DNA of 64,000 bases. Origin: Cepaea nemoralis. Lineage: Eukaryota > Mollusca > Gastropoda > Stylommatophora > Helicidae. The DNA lies in the NCBI GenBank assembly GCA_014155875.1, contig JACEFZ010025809.1:801001-865000 (forward strand), given 5' to 3'. The position numbers were made by a program, and so were the translations under genes. Within the stretch, counting starts at the first letter, position 1. Each line of letters starts with the position of its first letter. Below the pieces are notes generated by a model. The model searched no databases, was not told where the DNA came from, and was given only the letters and a program-made list of their open reading frames with translations. This document shows, piece by piece, positions 12,901 to 26,700 of the stretch.

Positions 12901-15900
12901 TGATCTGTTGCCATTCCTCTCACTTCATGCACTCTTATGGGGCTGGCTGTCTGCAATGTCCTGTGTTCATCTCTGTGCTGGTTGACCTATACCACTTCTT
13001 CCAGGAACCAAGCCTTCCATCACTGTTCTTTCCTCTGCTGGTTGACCACTACCACTTATTCCAGTTACCAAGCCTTCGATCACAGTTCTTTCCAGGCCAC
13101 CGTGACATTTATATGGCCAAACTTTTAATGTCCAAGATACCATACTTTGAATAAGCCAGTTTTCTTCAGTCTTCAGATGTTGTTGAATGTCAGTATTTTG
13201 CTTCTTCCTGGTAAATGCTGTTTGAAGAGCTTCTTTGTAACATTTAAGTTCAAAAGCACCAATTGTCTTCATTATTAATTGTGAAATTGTCCATGACTCG
13301 CATCCCTATCTTACCACATGAAAGCTTCATGTTCTCAACAATGTCACTTTCACCTGTTTGCTGGTGTTGAGCCATTGGTTCTTACCTTAATACTGTGTAG
13401 CCTCTGCATTTCTAGGGCCAGCCTGCATGTTTTTTTTACATCTAAGATAAGTGGTCTTTGTCCTTCAAATGTTGTAATGTAGAAATTCTGACTTTTTTGT
13501 GTAGAATCCTAGTTTAAATTTTTTCTGTGGTTTTGTTTCCAGGGGCAGATCCGAACATGGAAAGGTGGCACTAACAGCCACCAGACAGACCCGCATACAA
13601 GCATGTCCCATCAATGACAACCTTCTGGACATTGTGTACAGCCAGAGAGATGTGAGAAGATGTTTCATGTCTCTGTATATTTTGATATTATGTATAGCCA
13701 GAGAGATGTGATAGGATGTTTGATGACTCTGTGTTGTTTGTGATATTGTGTATAACCAGCGAGATGCGAGAGGATGTTTGATGTCTTTGCGTGGTTTTAC
13801 AATATGTATAACAAGAGAGATATGAGAGGATGTTTGATGTCTCAGTATGGTTTTGCTACATTGTGTACAGAGAGATGTGGAGAGGATGTTTGCTGTGTGT
13901 GTGGTTTTGTGATATTTTGTATAGCCATATAGATGTGAGAGGATGTTTGATGTCTCTGTGTGATTTTACAATATTGTGTGTAACTATAGATATGAGAGGA
14001 TGTTTGATGTCCCTGTATGGTTTTGTTATATTGTGTACAGACCAACAAATGTGGGATGATGTTTGCTGTGTGTGTGGCTTTGTTGTATTGTGTACAGACA
14101 GAGAAAGGATGTTTGCTGTGTGTGTGGATTTTTATATTGTGTACAGACAGAGAAACGATAATCAGTCTCTCTGTAGAGATTTGTTCGCAGCAGACGAGCA
14201 TAATCTCCGGCGGGCCTATTCTCGCCGGTCGCGAGATCCGCACAGTGGATCTCGCCGGTCGCGAGATCCGCACAGTGGAAGGCTGGGGGATTTGCTTGCA
14301 AATAGACGGGCAATATCTCCTGCGGTAGCTCTGGCGGGCCTATTCCCGCTGGTCGCGGGGTCCGCTTAAAGTCAGGTGGAGAGTCTGACGATAGTGCACG
14401 CTTTACACAGGTCCGGACACTTGTGATCGACAGATGTGTGCGCCCTCATGGTCCGGGCTCGACGAGGCCCTCACCTGTGGGACTTGGCTGAACGCCTCTA
14501 AGCCGGGCCCCCTGGGTGTCAGGGTCTGGCCGTGGTGGTGAGGTCTCGGAGGATTGATGCTGAGCCGCCAGCATCTGCAGCCTACCATGTGCCAGACATA
14601 TTGGTTACCCATGCCTCTGGAATACACAAGACTAGGCCGAGAGAGGGAACATGTCGTTTTGGCACCACATGATTCTCTGAAGCTCTGCCCAGGCATTGTG
14701 ATGGAATATTGGCCACATTCCAACTCACACACTTTGGTCTGTCAAGACTGCAAGGTGCCACTCACAGACAGAGAAATGTGGAAGGATATTTGCTGTGTGT
14801 GTGGTTTTGTTATATTGTGTACAGTCAGAAAAAGGATGTTTGCTGCCTGTGTGTGGTTGTGTGATAGGTTCAGCCAGAAAGGTGTGAAAGGATTATCATC
14901 ATCATTGGTCATTGTCATATCTCTCCAGCACTCCCATTCTCCAGCTGACATCTGTCCATGCCATGGTGCAAGAGTGACTGCATGTTCGGAGCGATGCCAG
15001 GTGGCTATGTCTCAGAGTTGACTGGTTTGTGCCTTATGCAGAAATGCGTGGCTGCTGGGCTTCTGGTTGACTGCCACTGCCATTGACGATGAACTGTATT
15101 TACGTGGACTGTGTGGGTGAACATCTAGGAAACATCCAGATGGGAAAATAACTGCCAATTCCATCAGAAATAAACTGGATGTTTCGTGGGGGACTATTGT
15201 GTTGACATTCTGGTGGCGGCATTATGCACAGTGTATCTATGCGGGCTGTTGTTTGTCGAGACTCCTGTCTTTTCCACTTTTCGCAGTGGGGAGCATTTTA
15301 TGTGATATTCACTGGCACAAGAACAGAGCATAATGGGGACAACCCGTTGCTGTGAAGTTGGAACCGCGACTAACTAACTAACTAAGAGTGTCTTTTAGTT
15401 CTATCTTAGCCTTCCTCTTTCTTATTTTCATGAATCTTACCAGATGTCAAACAATGTCGCCTGTATTATAGTTTACAATTTGATGTACTTTATAACTGAC
15501 CTGTTTATAGTTTATAAACTGGATTATTTATAACCACAGTTTACAAGTTAGATTTATAGCTGTCATATGTTTCCTCAAACATGAGTGCTAAATGTAACCA
15601 TGAAGATCTATTCTGTCAGTGACAGACAGAAAGATCTGATGTTGTTTCTATGTTCTTCAGGCCTGGACTGTCTCTGAGCTGTTATCAGGTCACCCATTTG
15701 AGGATGAGTTTGATTTTGTAGGCGTTGTCATTCAAGTAGTTGCCCCACTGCGGTAAGGTTCTTTGTATGTTTGTGTGTGTGTAATATAGTACAGAGTCTG
15801 CTGTTGAGGCATTAAGTGTTAAACCCACACATCTTCTAGTCATTGCATAATGAGGTGGAGTTACTAGTAGCATGGGGTAGCCCGCAGACACAAAATCACT

Positions 15901-18900
15901 TGGTTGCCTACAAGCAATGCCTTTGGTTATCTACAAATACATTGCTTTGGGTTGCCAACAAACAATGCTCTGGGTTGCCTACAAACTCAATGCTCTGGGT
16001 TGCCTACAAACACAATGCCCTGAGTTGTCTATAAACACAATGAGTGGGTTGTCCATAAACACAATGCACTGGGTTGTCCATAAACACAATACTCTGGGTT
16101 GTCCATAAACACAATACTCTGGGTTGTCCACAAACACAATGAGTGGGTTGTCCATAAACACAATACTCTGGGTTGTCCATAAACACAATGAGTGGGTTGT
16201 CCATAAACAGAATTCTCTGGGTTGTCCATAAACACAATGAGTGGGTTGTCCATAAACACAATACTCTGGGTTGTCCATAAACACAATACTCTGGGTTGTC
16301 CTTAAACAGAATGAGTGGGTTGTCCATAAACACAATGAGTGGGTTGTCCATAAACACCGTACTCTGGGTTGTCCATAAACACAATGAGTGGGTTGTCCAT
16401 AAACACAATACTCTGGGTTGTCCATAAACACAGTGCCCTGGGTTGTCAATAAACACAATACTCTGGGTTGTCCATAAACACAATACTCTGGGTTGTCAAT
16501 AAACACAATGCCCTGGGTTGCCTACAAACACAGTGTCCAGGGTTGTCTACATGACAGTGCTAGAGTTAAATTCTTGCAATAATGAGTTGTTTTGATGCCA
16601 GTTAAACCCTGGAGTTGACCCAGAATAATCAAAAATGGATACCAAAGATTTGTCTGGAAAGTCAGCACACCTGGTGTCATATTGATTACTCATTTGCAAT
16701 TTAGTCAGTGGAAAAATTCATCTACGTCCAAATCTTCAACTTATCTAGATGTCATGTAAATAAGCATACTTAACTTTTTTTGGTTCTTTTGTTCACTGCT
16801 TTTTGTGGTTAACCATTAGTATACAACAACAACAACAAAACTTTATTTTGAAAGGGTTAAGAATTGAGCACGCAGGCCCATCTAACATTCTGCCCTTTTA
16901 TCACTCTCTTTCATACATTATACCATTCACACATCATTCAAGGCTAACTGAAAACAGCAACAATATAAAAGATATGCATTATAAAGGCATGTGGAAAAAT
17001 TAAAAATAAATACTACACGACTCATACTGAGCAAACTTGCCCGTCTAAATGTTTGTTCTCTCAGTTTGTGTTACTCTAAGTTTGTGTTTCTCTGTTTGTA
17101 TTTATCTAAGTTTGTGTTTCATCAGTTTGTGTTTCTCTAAGATCGTGCTTCATCAGTTTATGCTTCTCTAAGTTTGTGTTTCATCAGTTTGTGTTTCTCT
17201 TAAGTTTGTGTTTCATCAGTTTGTGTTTAACTCTGTCACATTTTCTTTGTGGTCAACAGATCAACAGGCCCCACATGTGTGTTTGCAGCTGACAAGAATA
17301 GAGACATTCTGTGTATTAGATTTTGGGCAAATTCTCTGGTAATATACATCTTGTTGTGAAAATTTGTTGGTAATTTGCAACTTTAAAAACATGTATCTGC
17401 TGATATGCAACATTTTCCAAACATTTCTCTAATCTTTAATAGTCTTCTACATACTAGTGTTATGATGCAAATTTGAATGATAGTATCCAGCATGCTGTGA
17501 TTATTTCCACTATCCACTAACATTTCTTTGGTGTGAAAACTAAATAGAATGTACATACTCTGGTAGAACTCCTGCACGGAGTAGACCAGAGATTATAGCA
17601 TCTTCCTCTGGCTCAAACAGACCGGGTTTGTCTTATGGGTTTTGGATTTTTACAAATTAAGAGAGTGGAAAAAAGCAGTGTACTGTCCGATAATCCTGGG
17701 GTTTAGTCCTTTAACACTATCGGGCAATGTTGAAAAACATGGAGGGTTCATGTGCACATTAAAAACCCCTCTGCAGGTGGAAATGGAAAAGAGCAGGATG
17801 AATACGTCGCTGCCCAGGCACAGTGTCCAAATTATGAAAGCTATCTACAGCAAATGTGTAGTACAAGTATATATGATTCTATTGTACTACAAGAGGGCTT
17901 TAAATAAAAACCTTGTGTGTGTTAGAAATTACATGAAAAAGAAGTTAGAAATTAGAAATGTTAGAAGTTAGAAATGTTAGAAAAGTGTGATAGAAATTAC
18001 AATAACCGTGCCATTGTCTTGTAAGCTGTCAGTGTTGTTAAGGATGTCAATAGTGTTAAGCACGTTACATCATGGTGCAGATGAACATCATAAGGACAGT
18101 TTAAAGATGGTCGTCTTACTTTTTACGTGCACCAAAAAGGAGCAGTGTTCTCTTATCAATTATTTTTATTAGAGAAGGGGTGAAAACTGAAAATTCATTG
18201 GCGAATGAAGATTTAGTGTGGTGATGTATGCCTGTCAGTCCAGCAAGTGTATGTGTGAAGTAGGAAGTTTCAAAATGGCGTAACTTCTGTGACAGACTTC
18301 ACGACCGGGTCAGGCACACCGAGTAATGACCCCAGATAATTTTTTCTACGTGAATCCAAGCACTTTAAGTTATTTGTAACATTCCTGATACTTAATGACT
18401 CCATATTGTACAAGGGGGCTTCAAATAAAACCCTTTAATAAAATTGTGTGTGTAAATATATTCTGAAAAAGTAAAGAACATATCATTTTTTTTATGCTGT
18501 CACAACTGCGTTCAGTGCAAGTCCTCCAGTGTCCATATTAACGGTAATGCAAACCAGATATTTTGTGTGTGTGTATTTCTCAAGATAGTCTCCCTGCCCG
18601 GTAACACATTTGTTCCACCTGTCCAGTAGCTTGCTTATGCCTTATAGGAAAAAGATTTTGGGTGTGGTCTGAAACCAATTTTATTATCGCCTCCATGACC
18701 TCATAATCATCTGGAAACCTGTGACCCCGCAGATGTTCTTTCAGAGGTCCAAGCAGGTGGAATTCCGATGGCACCAAGTCCAGACTGTGTGCTGGATGTT
18801 TGAAGACCTCAAATTTCAGAGCATGTAGTATATCCACTGTATGCGCAGCACGTGAGGGCGGGCGTTTTTGTGCAGCACAATACTTCTGAGAGAAGTCCCC

Positions 18901-19713
18901 TGTGTTTTGAAGTCCCCTGTGTATCGCGTGCCTCAATTTGCATGTCGCTGTATCCAGCACTAGTCACAGTTTCACCCCTTTCCTGGAAATGCACCAATCT
19001 AGGGCCCTTGATATCTCAAAACGTGATCATCATGTCTTTCCCAGCGGATTCCTGTGCCTTGAATTTTGTTGTGTAAATGCATAGAGCAGGTGTTTTCACC
19101 GCGTCAACTGCTTCTTACTCTCTGGTTTGTAATGATGCACCCAGAACTCGTCTCCTGTCACAGTTTGATGGAGAAAGGCATCTCCTTCTTGAGCATGATG
19201 TGCAGTGCTTAACACTCTTGGGGTCCTTAACAACAATATTGACAGGCATGGTTATTGTAATTTCGGTCACACTTTTAAGGTTTTAATTTGAATCCCCCTC
19301 TTATAACGGAGACTGTTGTAACATGTTCTGCAGAACTGTCCACTGTATGGTGAGTTAAGAAAATATACTCGACCACTGAATTAACACAAAGCTCCAAACT
19401 GTATGGAACTAAAGTGAAAGCCAAACAACAGTCATTCAAAACAAGACCTCTCATCATCATCATCATCATCTTCATCTTCCAGTGCCTTGCTGGCTGGTAT
19501 GGGCAATCATGCCTCTCCACAAATTGTGATCTCCGACGGCATAGATAATTTCATGTGTTGTCTCCCTTCCGTGTCATGACTCAAGACTGTCAAGAATCTT
19601 CTCACGCTGTCTTCCTCTATTTCTCTTTCTGCAAATCTTTCTGGTTGTCATAACGTGTTCCTGTTTTTATCATCTCATAATGTAGCCAAAAAACAATGAC
19701 TGCTTCTCTCTGA

Positions 19714-19744
<31 letters not shown>

Positions 19745-22700
19745 TGGTGTCAGGTCTTAGTCAGATATGACTGAGCTACCGTATAACAGTAGACGGTACT
19801 ACCTGGTTTCTGTTAGCGCTGAACGTTGGGCGGCGCTTACCAAACCCGACACCCCACATTGTGCCAACGGCTTTGGGCGGAAGAGCGCAATTGGGAGGGT
19901 ACAAGCCTTACCCTGGTGCGAGGAAATGCAAGCTAAAGACAAAATGTCATGGCAGGGCGGACCAGGCCCTAAGCCTTGGTTGGCGACTGGTCTAGGATCG
20001 AAGCTCCGACAGGCGGACAGTTAGAGCATTGCTTTGCTGATCCGGCAGCTTCTGCAGCTTGTCTTGTTCCAGATGTAGGGGTGTTGCCTTTCCTCTGGAG
20101 TAAACTAGGCAGGCCGAGAGAGGGATCATGCTGCATGGGCAACACATGATCTCTATATTTTAGCCCAGGCTTTGTGCTATGGAGAGGCAATAACTCCATC
20201 CCTGGTCTTAACTGGTCTCGGAATCAAAGCGTGAGGCAACTGTTACGGGTTATAAGTCCTTGTCAGTTGGCGTAGACATGGGGCGCCACGCGTTGCCTCT
20301 GACGGTGGGAGACACCTATAGGTGTCACTGATCAGCTACCGCCCGCCTCAAGCTGGGCAGCCCCCAGCCAATTGGGTGCTGATCCGCCACAGCCTGCCTG
20401 CTTCAATGGGTGCTTGGGGCTAGGACAAAATCTGAATCGCAGGCTGTAAAACCAACGCACCAGGTACAAACAAATATAAATATAGAAACCTCAAGCTACG
20501 GCTTGCAACCTGGAACGTGAGAACCATGTGTCCAGGATTTTCCACTGACTTGACCAATATTGACGATGTGAGAAAAACGGCTGTGATTGATGCCGAACTC
20601 AATCGTCTAAACATTGATATTGCTGGCCTGCAGGAGACTCGCCTCGCTGAGGAAGGGTCACTCAGGGAAAACAACTACACCTTTTTCTGGAAGGGTAGAG
20701 GGCAGGCAGAAAAAAGGCAACACGGTGTGGGCTTTGCAGTGAAGAATTCGCTACTGGGAATGATTGAAATTCCAGCAGGAGGAAATGAAAGACTATTATC
20801 CCTGCGCTTGGCAACCTCTTGTGGGTTTGCCACCATTATTACTGCATATGCACCGACACTCGATTCCTCTGATGATGTGAAGGATTCGTTCTATGAGGAG
20901 TTAGACTCCGTGATCAAGGCAGTTCCAAAATCTGACTACATTTATATGCTCGGTGATTTCAATGCTCGTGTGGGCAAGGACTCGAGTTCATGGCCAGTGT
21001 GCCTTGGAAAATACAACATCGGTCGCATGAATGAAAATGGGCAAAGGCTGCTGGAGCATTGCACCAGTAATGACCTATGTATTACAAACTCCTTTTTTAA
21101 AACAAAAGAGATGCATAAGGTCACATGGAAACATCCAAGATCCGGCCATTGGCACCAGCTGGACTTCATCATCACACGGAGACAACATCTGAACCATATA
21201 TCATTGACTCGTAGTTACCACAGTGCTGACTGTGATACGGATCATTCTTTGGTTGTTGCAAGGGTTAGACTGAGACCAAAGAGAATCTACACAGCTAAAC
21301 ACAAACCTAGCCTCAGGATTAATATTATTAACACTCATGATCCTGAAAAGTGCTTTCAGTTTCAACAGCAACTTGAAGACGCTTTCACTGATACACCAGA
21401 AAATTGTACAGTAAATGAAAAGTGGGGTCAAATTAAGGAAACTCTTTATAAAACTGCCGTAGGGGTTTACGGCACTGTGGATCATAAGAGGCAGGACTGG
21501 TTTGCGGCCAACAGCGAGACTCTGCAGCCCTTGATTGATAAGAAGAAGAAAGCTCTCTTAAGAAACAAGGAAAGACCAACGCGTAACACTCTGAGTGAGC
21601 TTAGGCAAGCTAGGAAGGATGTGCAAAAGGCTGCCAGGCAGTGTGCAAATGATTATTGGATCAAGTTATGTGAGTCCATTCAAATCGCAAGTGATAAGGG
21701 AGACATAAGAAGCATGTATGAAGGAATAAAGAAAGCCTGCGGTCCAGTGATCAAAAGAAGTGCACCATTGAAAACCTTGACTGGAGAAATCATCACTGAT
21801 AAGAAACAGCAGATGGACAGATGGGTAGAGCACTATTTGGAGCTTTACTCAAGTGAGACCAAACTAGCGGATGATGCCCTCAACGCCATAGAGGCTCTAC
21901 CAACTCTTGACCACCTGGACACACTTCCCACCATAACAGAAGTTAAGTGTGCTATAAATGAACTTGCATCTGGCAAGGCTCCAGGTAAGGATGGGATTCC
22001 AATAGAGGTTATCAGGAGTGGGCAAGACACACTCACTATACAGATCCACCAGCTAATAGAGCTATGCTGGCGTGAAGGACAAGTCCCACAGGATTTCAAA
22101 GATTCAAGCATCATAACACTGTACAAGAACAAGGGCGATCGGAGCGACTGCAACAACTATAGGGGTATCTCACTTCTGTGTATTGTTGGAAAAGTATTTG
22201 CCAGAATTGTTCTGCGCAGACTTCAAGTCCTAGGAGATCAAGTCTACCCCGAATCACAGTGTGGCTTTCGACAGAACCGGTCTACCACTGATATGATATT
22301 CTCATTGCGACAAATGCAAGAAAAATGCCGTGAACAGAATCAACCACTGTTTATTGCCTTCATCGACCTCACAAAGGCATTTGATTTGGTCAGTCGTGAG
22401 GGTCTGTTCAAGGCACTAAAGAAGATTGGCTGCCCACCAACTCTTCTGTCCATTGTGGAATCGTTCCACACAGGCATGAAGGGTATAATCAAGTTTGATG
22501 GTGCAACTTCTGAAGAATTTGAAATCAAGAGTGGAGTTAAGCAAGGTTGTGTACTAGCTCCCACCCTCTTTGGAATATACTTTTCACTTCTACTGAAATA
22601 TGCATTTCATGATCAGGATGGTGGTATATACATTCACTCACGCTCAGATGGCGGCCTCTACAATGCTCAGAGATTGAAGGCTAAGACCAAAATTAGGAGG

Positions 22701-23709
22701 GTACTGATCAGAGAGTTGCTTTTTGCAGATGATGCTGCAGTTACGACCCACTCTGAGGAAGAATTGCAATGTCTACTATCTGCATTCTCCAATGCTTGTT
22801 CTGAATTTGGTTTAACAATTAGCAAAAAGAAGACACAGATTATGTCACAAGGTGCACATGGGGTACCATCAATCTTTATTGACGACGCTGAACTAGAGAT
22901 AGTAGACCATTTTACATATCTAGGATCAGTGGTAAATAGCAAATTATCCCTAGATCAGGAAATCAACATCCGGATTGGTAAGGCAGCAACAACAATGAAC
23001 AGGTTAAGAAAAAGAGTCTGGGAGAACAGGAAGCTTACTGCCAAAACAAAAGTCCTTGTCTATCAAGCCTGTGTCCTTAGTACTCTTCTCTATGGCAGTG
23101 AAACCTGGACAACTTACTCACACCAAGAGAACAACTTAAACAGCTTTCATATGCGGTGTCTGCGAAGAATTCTTGGTATTAAGTGGCAAGACAAAATCAC
23201 AAATACTGAAGTATTGGAAAGATCAGGTTGTGTGACAGTTTATTCCATGCTCAGTCTTCGTAGACTTAGATGGATAGGACATCTTAGGAGGATGGATGAT
23301 GGTAGAATACCAAAGGATATCTTTTTTGGTGAATTACAGATGGGTAAGAGATCTCAGGGTCGGCCTCTACTACGATACAAAGATGTGTGTAAGCGGGACA
23401 TGATTGATACAGGCATTGATAATGCACATTGGGAGCAAGTCGCCGCTGAACGTGTTGCATGGAGGGCAAATATCAGAAATGGAATAAAGTCAAAGGAGAA
23501 AATTATTGCAGAAAAGTCACACATCAAGCGTTTGAGACGTAAGATGGTGCATGATGGTGGAAATGACCACGTGTTCACATGCACCCACTGTGAACGGACA
23601 TTTACAGCGCAAATTGGCCTTATCAGTCACACTCGCTACCGCCATAGTTAAAAGTTATTATGCCTTTTTAAAGCACAAACTATCGTCTGTCAAGACGGCA
23701 AGGTGCCAA

Positions 23710-23791
<82 letters not shown>

Positions 23792-26700
23792 AAACAAACA
23801 TTTTTACAGCATTTATTCTTTCATTTAACATCGTGCTTATATTTTGAGTATGTACCTGTATCATATTGTAATAATGCTTTTTCCTTTTGTGTCCGTTGAC
23901 ACCCTTTACACATTTATCTTTCAGAGTGCTTCTCTGCGACCAGGACAGGGCTTTGTAGCTTCCAATTTGATTCTGAGTAAAAGCCTGCAGAATTCTGGAT
24001 GTAGGTCAGGTCAGGTATCAGCAGATGTCAGGTCGGATATGACGTGTGTCTCCACATCTGCTCGACTTTCCAGTAGGTACTCGGACCAGTTGACCCAAGT
24101 CCACAACATCAGTAAGGTAATTGAGGAGTTGTCGGGTGATTCCACGTGTTAAATTTCAGGGGGAATGAACAGGCTGATAGGCTGCACCTGTTAGAGGTCG
24201 ATTACCTTTGGACAAGGAGAGGTGGCCGGGTACCTATGGAACCAGGTGGAGTAACCGGTGGAACAGACTAAGCACCTGCATGTGGAGATAATAATATGGC
24301 AGGGGGATTGGCAAGGGCTTTGGACGAATCTCAAAACTGAAAGAAGACTAGATCTTTCAATCAGATGGCATTTGGAACAATTAGCTGTATGACTCTTCAC
24401 TGGCTGTTGAACGAGGGGACGGAGCACACGTGGGAATGTCCTGAGTGCAGTGATGTCGTTTCTTAGCTCAACTCAACTCAACTTGTTACATTTCAATGAA
24501 CACTTTACTGGTTGCTTGGTTGGAAGGTAAGTCCCCTGGGATGCTGAGATTTAATTCTTAAGTCCAACACACTGATGTTTAGGTCACTTGAACTTTGAAA
24601 CGAGCTTGCATCAGTCGGAGTGAGGATGGTGTAGGGATTTCCCTCCTGACCCGACACAAGTGCAAACTCCATGGGGATTGTTACAGGCAAGACGCACATA
24701 TAATCAGATTGCTACTGGTACTATTGGGGTTGGAACTCTTCGCTGGCTGCCGAGAATGAGGATGGAGCGCTTATGGGAATGCCCCGAATGCTGTGATGTC
24801 GGTTCTTAAATCAATCAATCAATCCAAGCTCAAAGCCAGTCAAGTTGGCAAGACTGATACTGAAACTTAGCATCTGCAGGGAGGCATATTAACCCTTTAC
24901 AGGGCAGAGGCTTGTCCATTCTTTAGCCCTGAACGGGGAAGATTTTTTCAGGTTTGGTAAAATTTCGGGTTGCGTTAGTAAAAACATCACAAATAAGGTG
25001 TTAGTCAACCGATTTTAGATAAATAAACAACACAATGAAGAGAAAAACATGCAGAATATGTTACTTACGGTAATCCATATATGAACACAAATATTTATGG
25101 AATACAGCATATTGTTTGTGATTTTCCGTCATCTATACAGCAATTTACAAACACATTTTCAGAATCATAATCACTTTCTTTAAAGTCCGACATGACTGCT
25201 AATGCAAAGTGATGCTTTTCACTGATATCTAACTGCGATTAATAGTCAACTTCGTGCCCTTTAATGTCACTTAAATTTAACCTAGCGAAATCTCGGCTAT
25301 CGCTTGAAGAATCGCCGAAATCCATTTTGAAAAAACTAAGCGTAAAAATCCCGAAAACTATAAAAAAAAGTCCGTAAAAGTCCATTCAAATTCATAGTAG
25401 GCGCTTACAAATGGCGGCCACGTTGTCATGCCATCGGCGAAAGCGAAAGTAGCCATCGGAAGTGTCGGAAAGCCGAGAGATCGCATTTTTACATGCATAA
25501 TAGTATCGGGCGGTTTCAGACGATCTGCTCGTTTAAGCGATCGGCCGCAAATGGACGTTTTGCCCTGTAAAGGGTTAAGCATAGCCCATGTGGACAGGCT
25601 GATATGGTAAAAGGTAGTCCCATGACAGATACTGCAGTTGGGTTGTGAAGTTTTAGGCCATGAAATAGAGCTGGGGTGGTCAGTTCCCTTTCTCATCACC
25701 TTTTTCTATCCAGAAAAATCCAAGAAAATTCTGCAAAATTGTTTAATACTTATGTTTATAATGCTGAGTCACTCCCAGAACTGTACAGGCCAGATAAAAT
25801 AATCCTATCTCCCCTTAGGATTGAACCCAGACAAGTGGCAGTTGAGCGCACTAACCACTAAACCACCACATCTGGGATGAGGCCTAAGTTAATAATATTT
25901 CCTACACAGGTTTTAGGTGACTGGGACTTAGCCATCGTTCAGAAAGCAATGGCAAACTACTGAACATAAACTTGCCAAGAGATCACAGCATCAAAAAACA
26001 ATGCTGGTGTTGACTGCAATGTCCTGTAAAGGATATGCAACTAACATAACCTTGCCATCTTGACAGGTGATAATTTGCTACATTGTGCTTCAAAAAAAAA
26101 AAAGGCATATGACCTGTTCATAGCACAAAGCCTGGGCTGAATTGTAGAGAACATGTGTTGCCCATGAGGCATGATCCCTCTCTTGGCCTGCCTAGTTTAC
26201 TCCAGAGGAAAGGTGACACCAATTCATCTGTAACAAGACAAGCTGCAGAAGCTGCCAGATCAGAAAAACAATGCTGTAACTGTCCGTCTGCCAGAGCTTC
26301 AATCCTAGACCAGTTTCTGACCAGGGCTTAATGTCTGGTCTGCCCTGCTTTAATATTTAGTCTTTAGGTTGCATTTGCTCACACCAGGATAAGGTTTGTA
26401 CCCTTATTGACTACAGGTTTTAGGTATTTCTTTGAAAAAAGACTCCAACCCAATGCTCGGAGGGAAATACTTTAGAATGTTACTATATTTCCCATACTAA
26501 TAATTGACACTATATATCAGTATCATATTTAACACAGAGTAGAAGAAGACAGACTAAACAATACTGAAAGGTGCCTCTACATTCTGAGGTTAAAGAGGAA
26601 AGACTAAACATGACTTGGATACCTCTACACCCCAGGAAAGAAGATGAACGACTAAACATGGGCTTAGCATGTATCATCTCATCTTGTTCCTCTTGCACCT

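Noticed and set aside
24111..24116. Alternative donor GTAAGG at 24112 for the OB3 exon
   Set aside because: A stronger consensus, but the next exon then meets a stop; the GTAATT donor at 24117 keeps the frame open.
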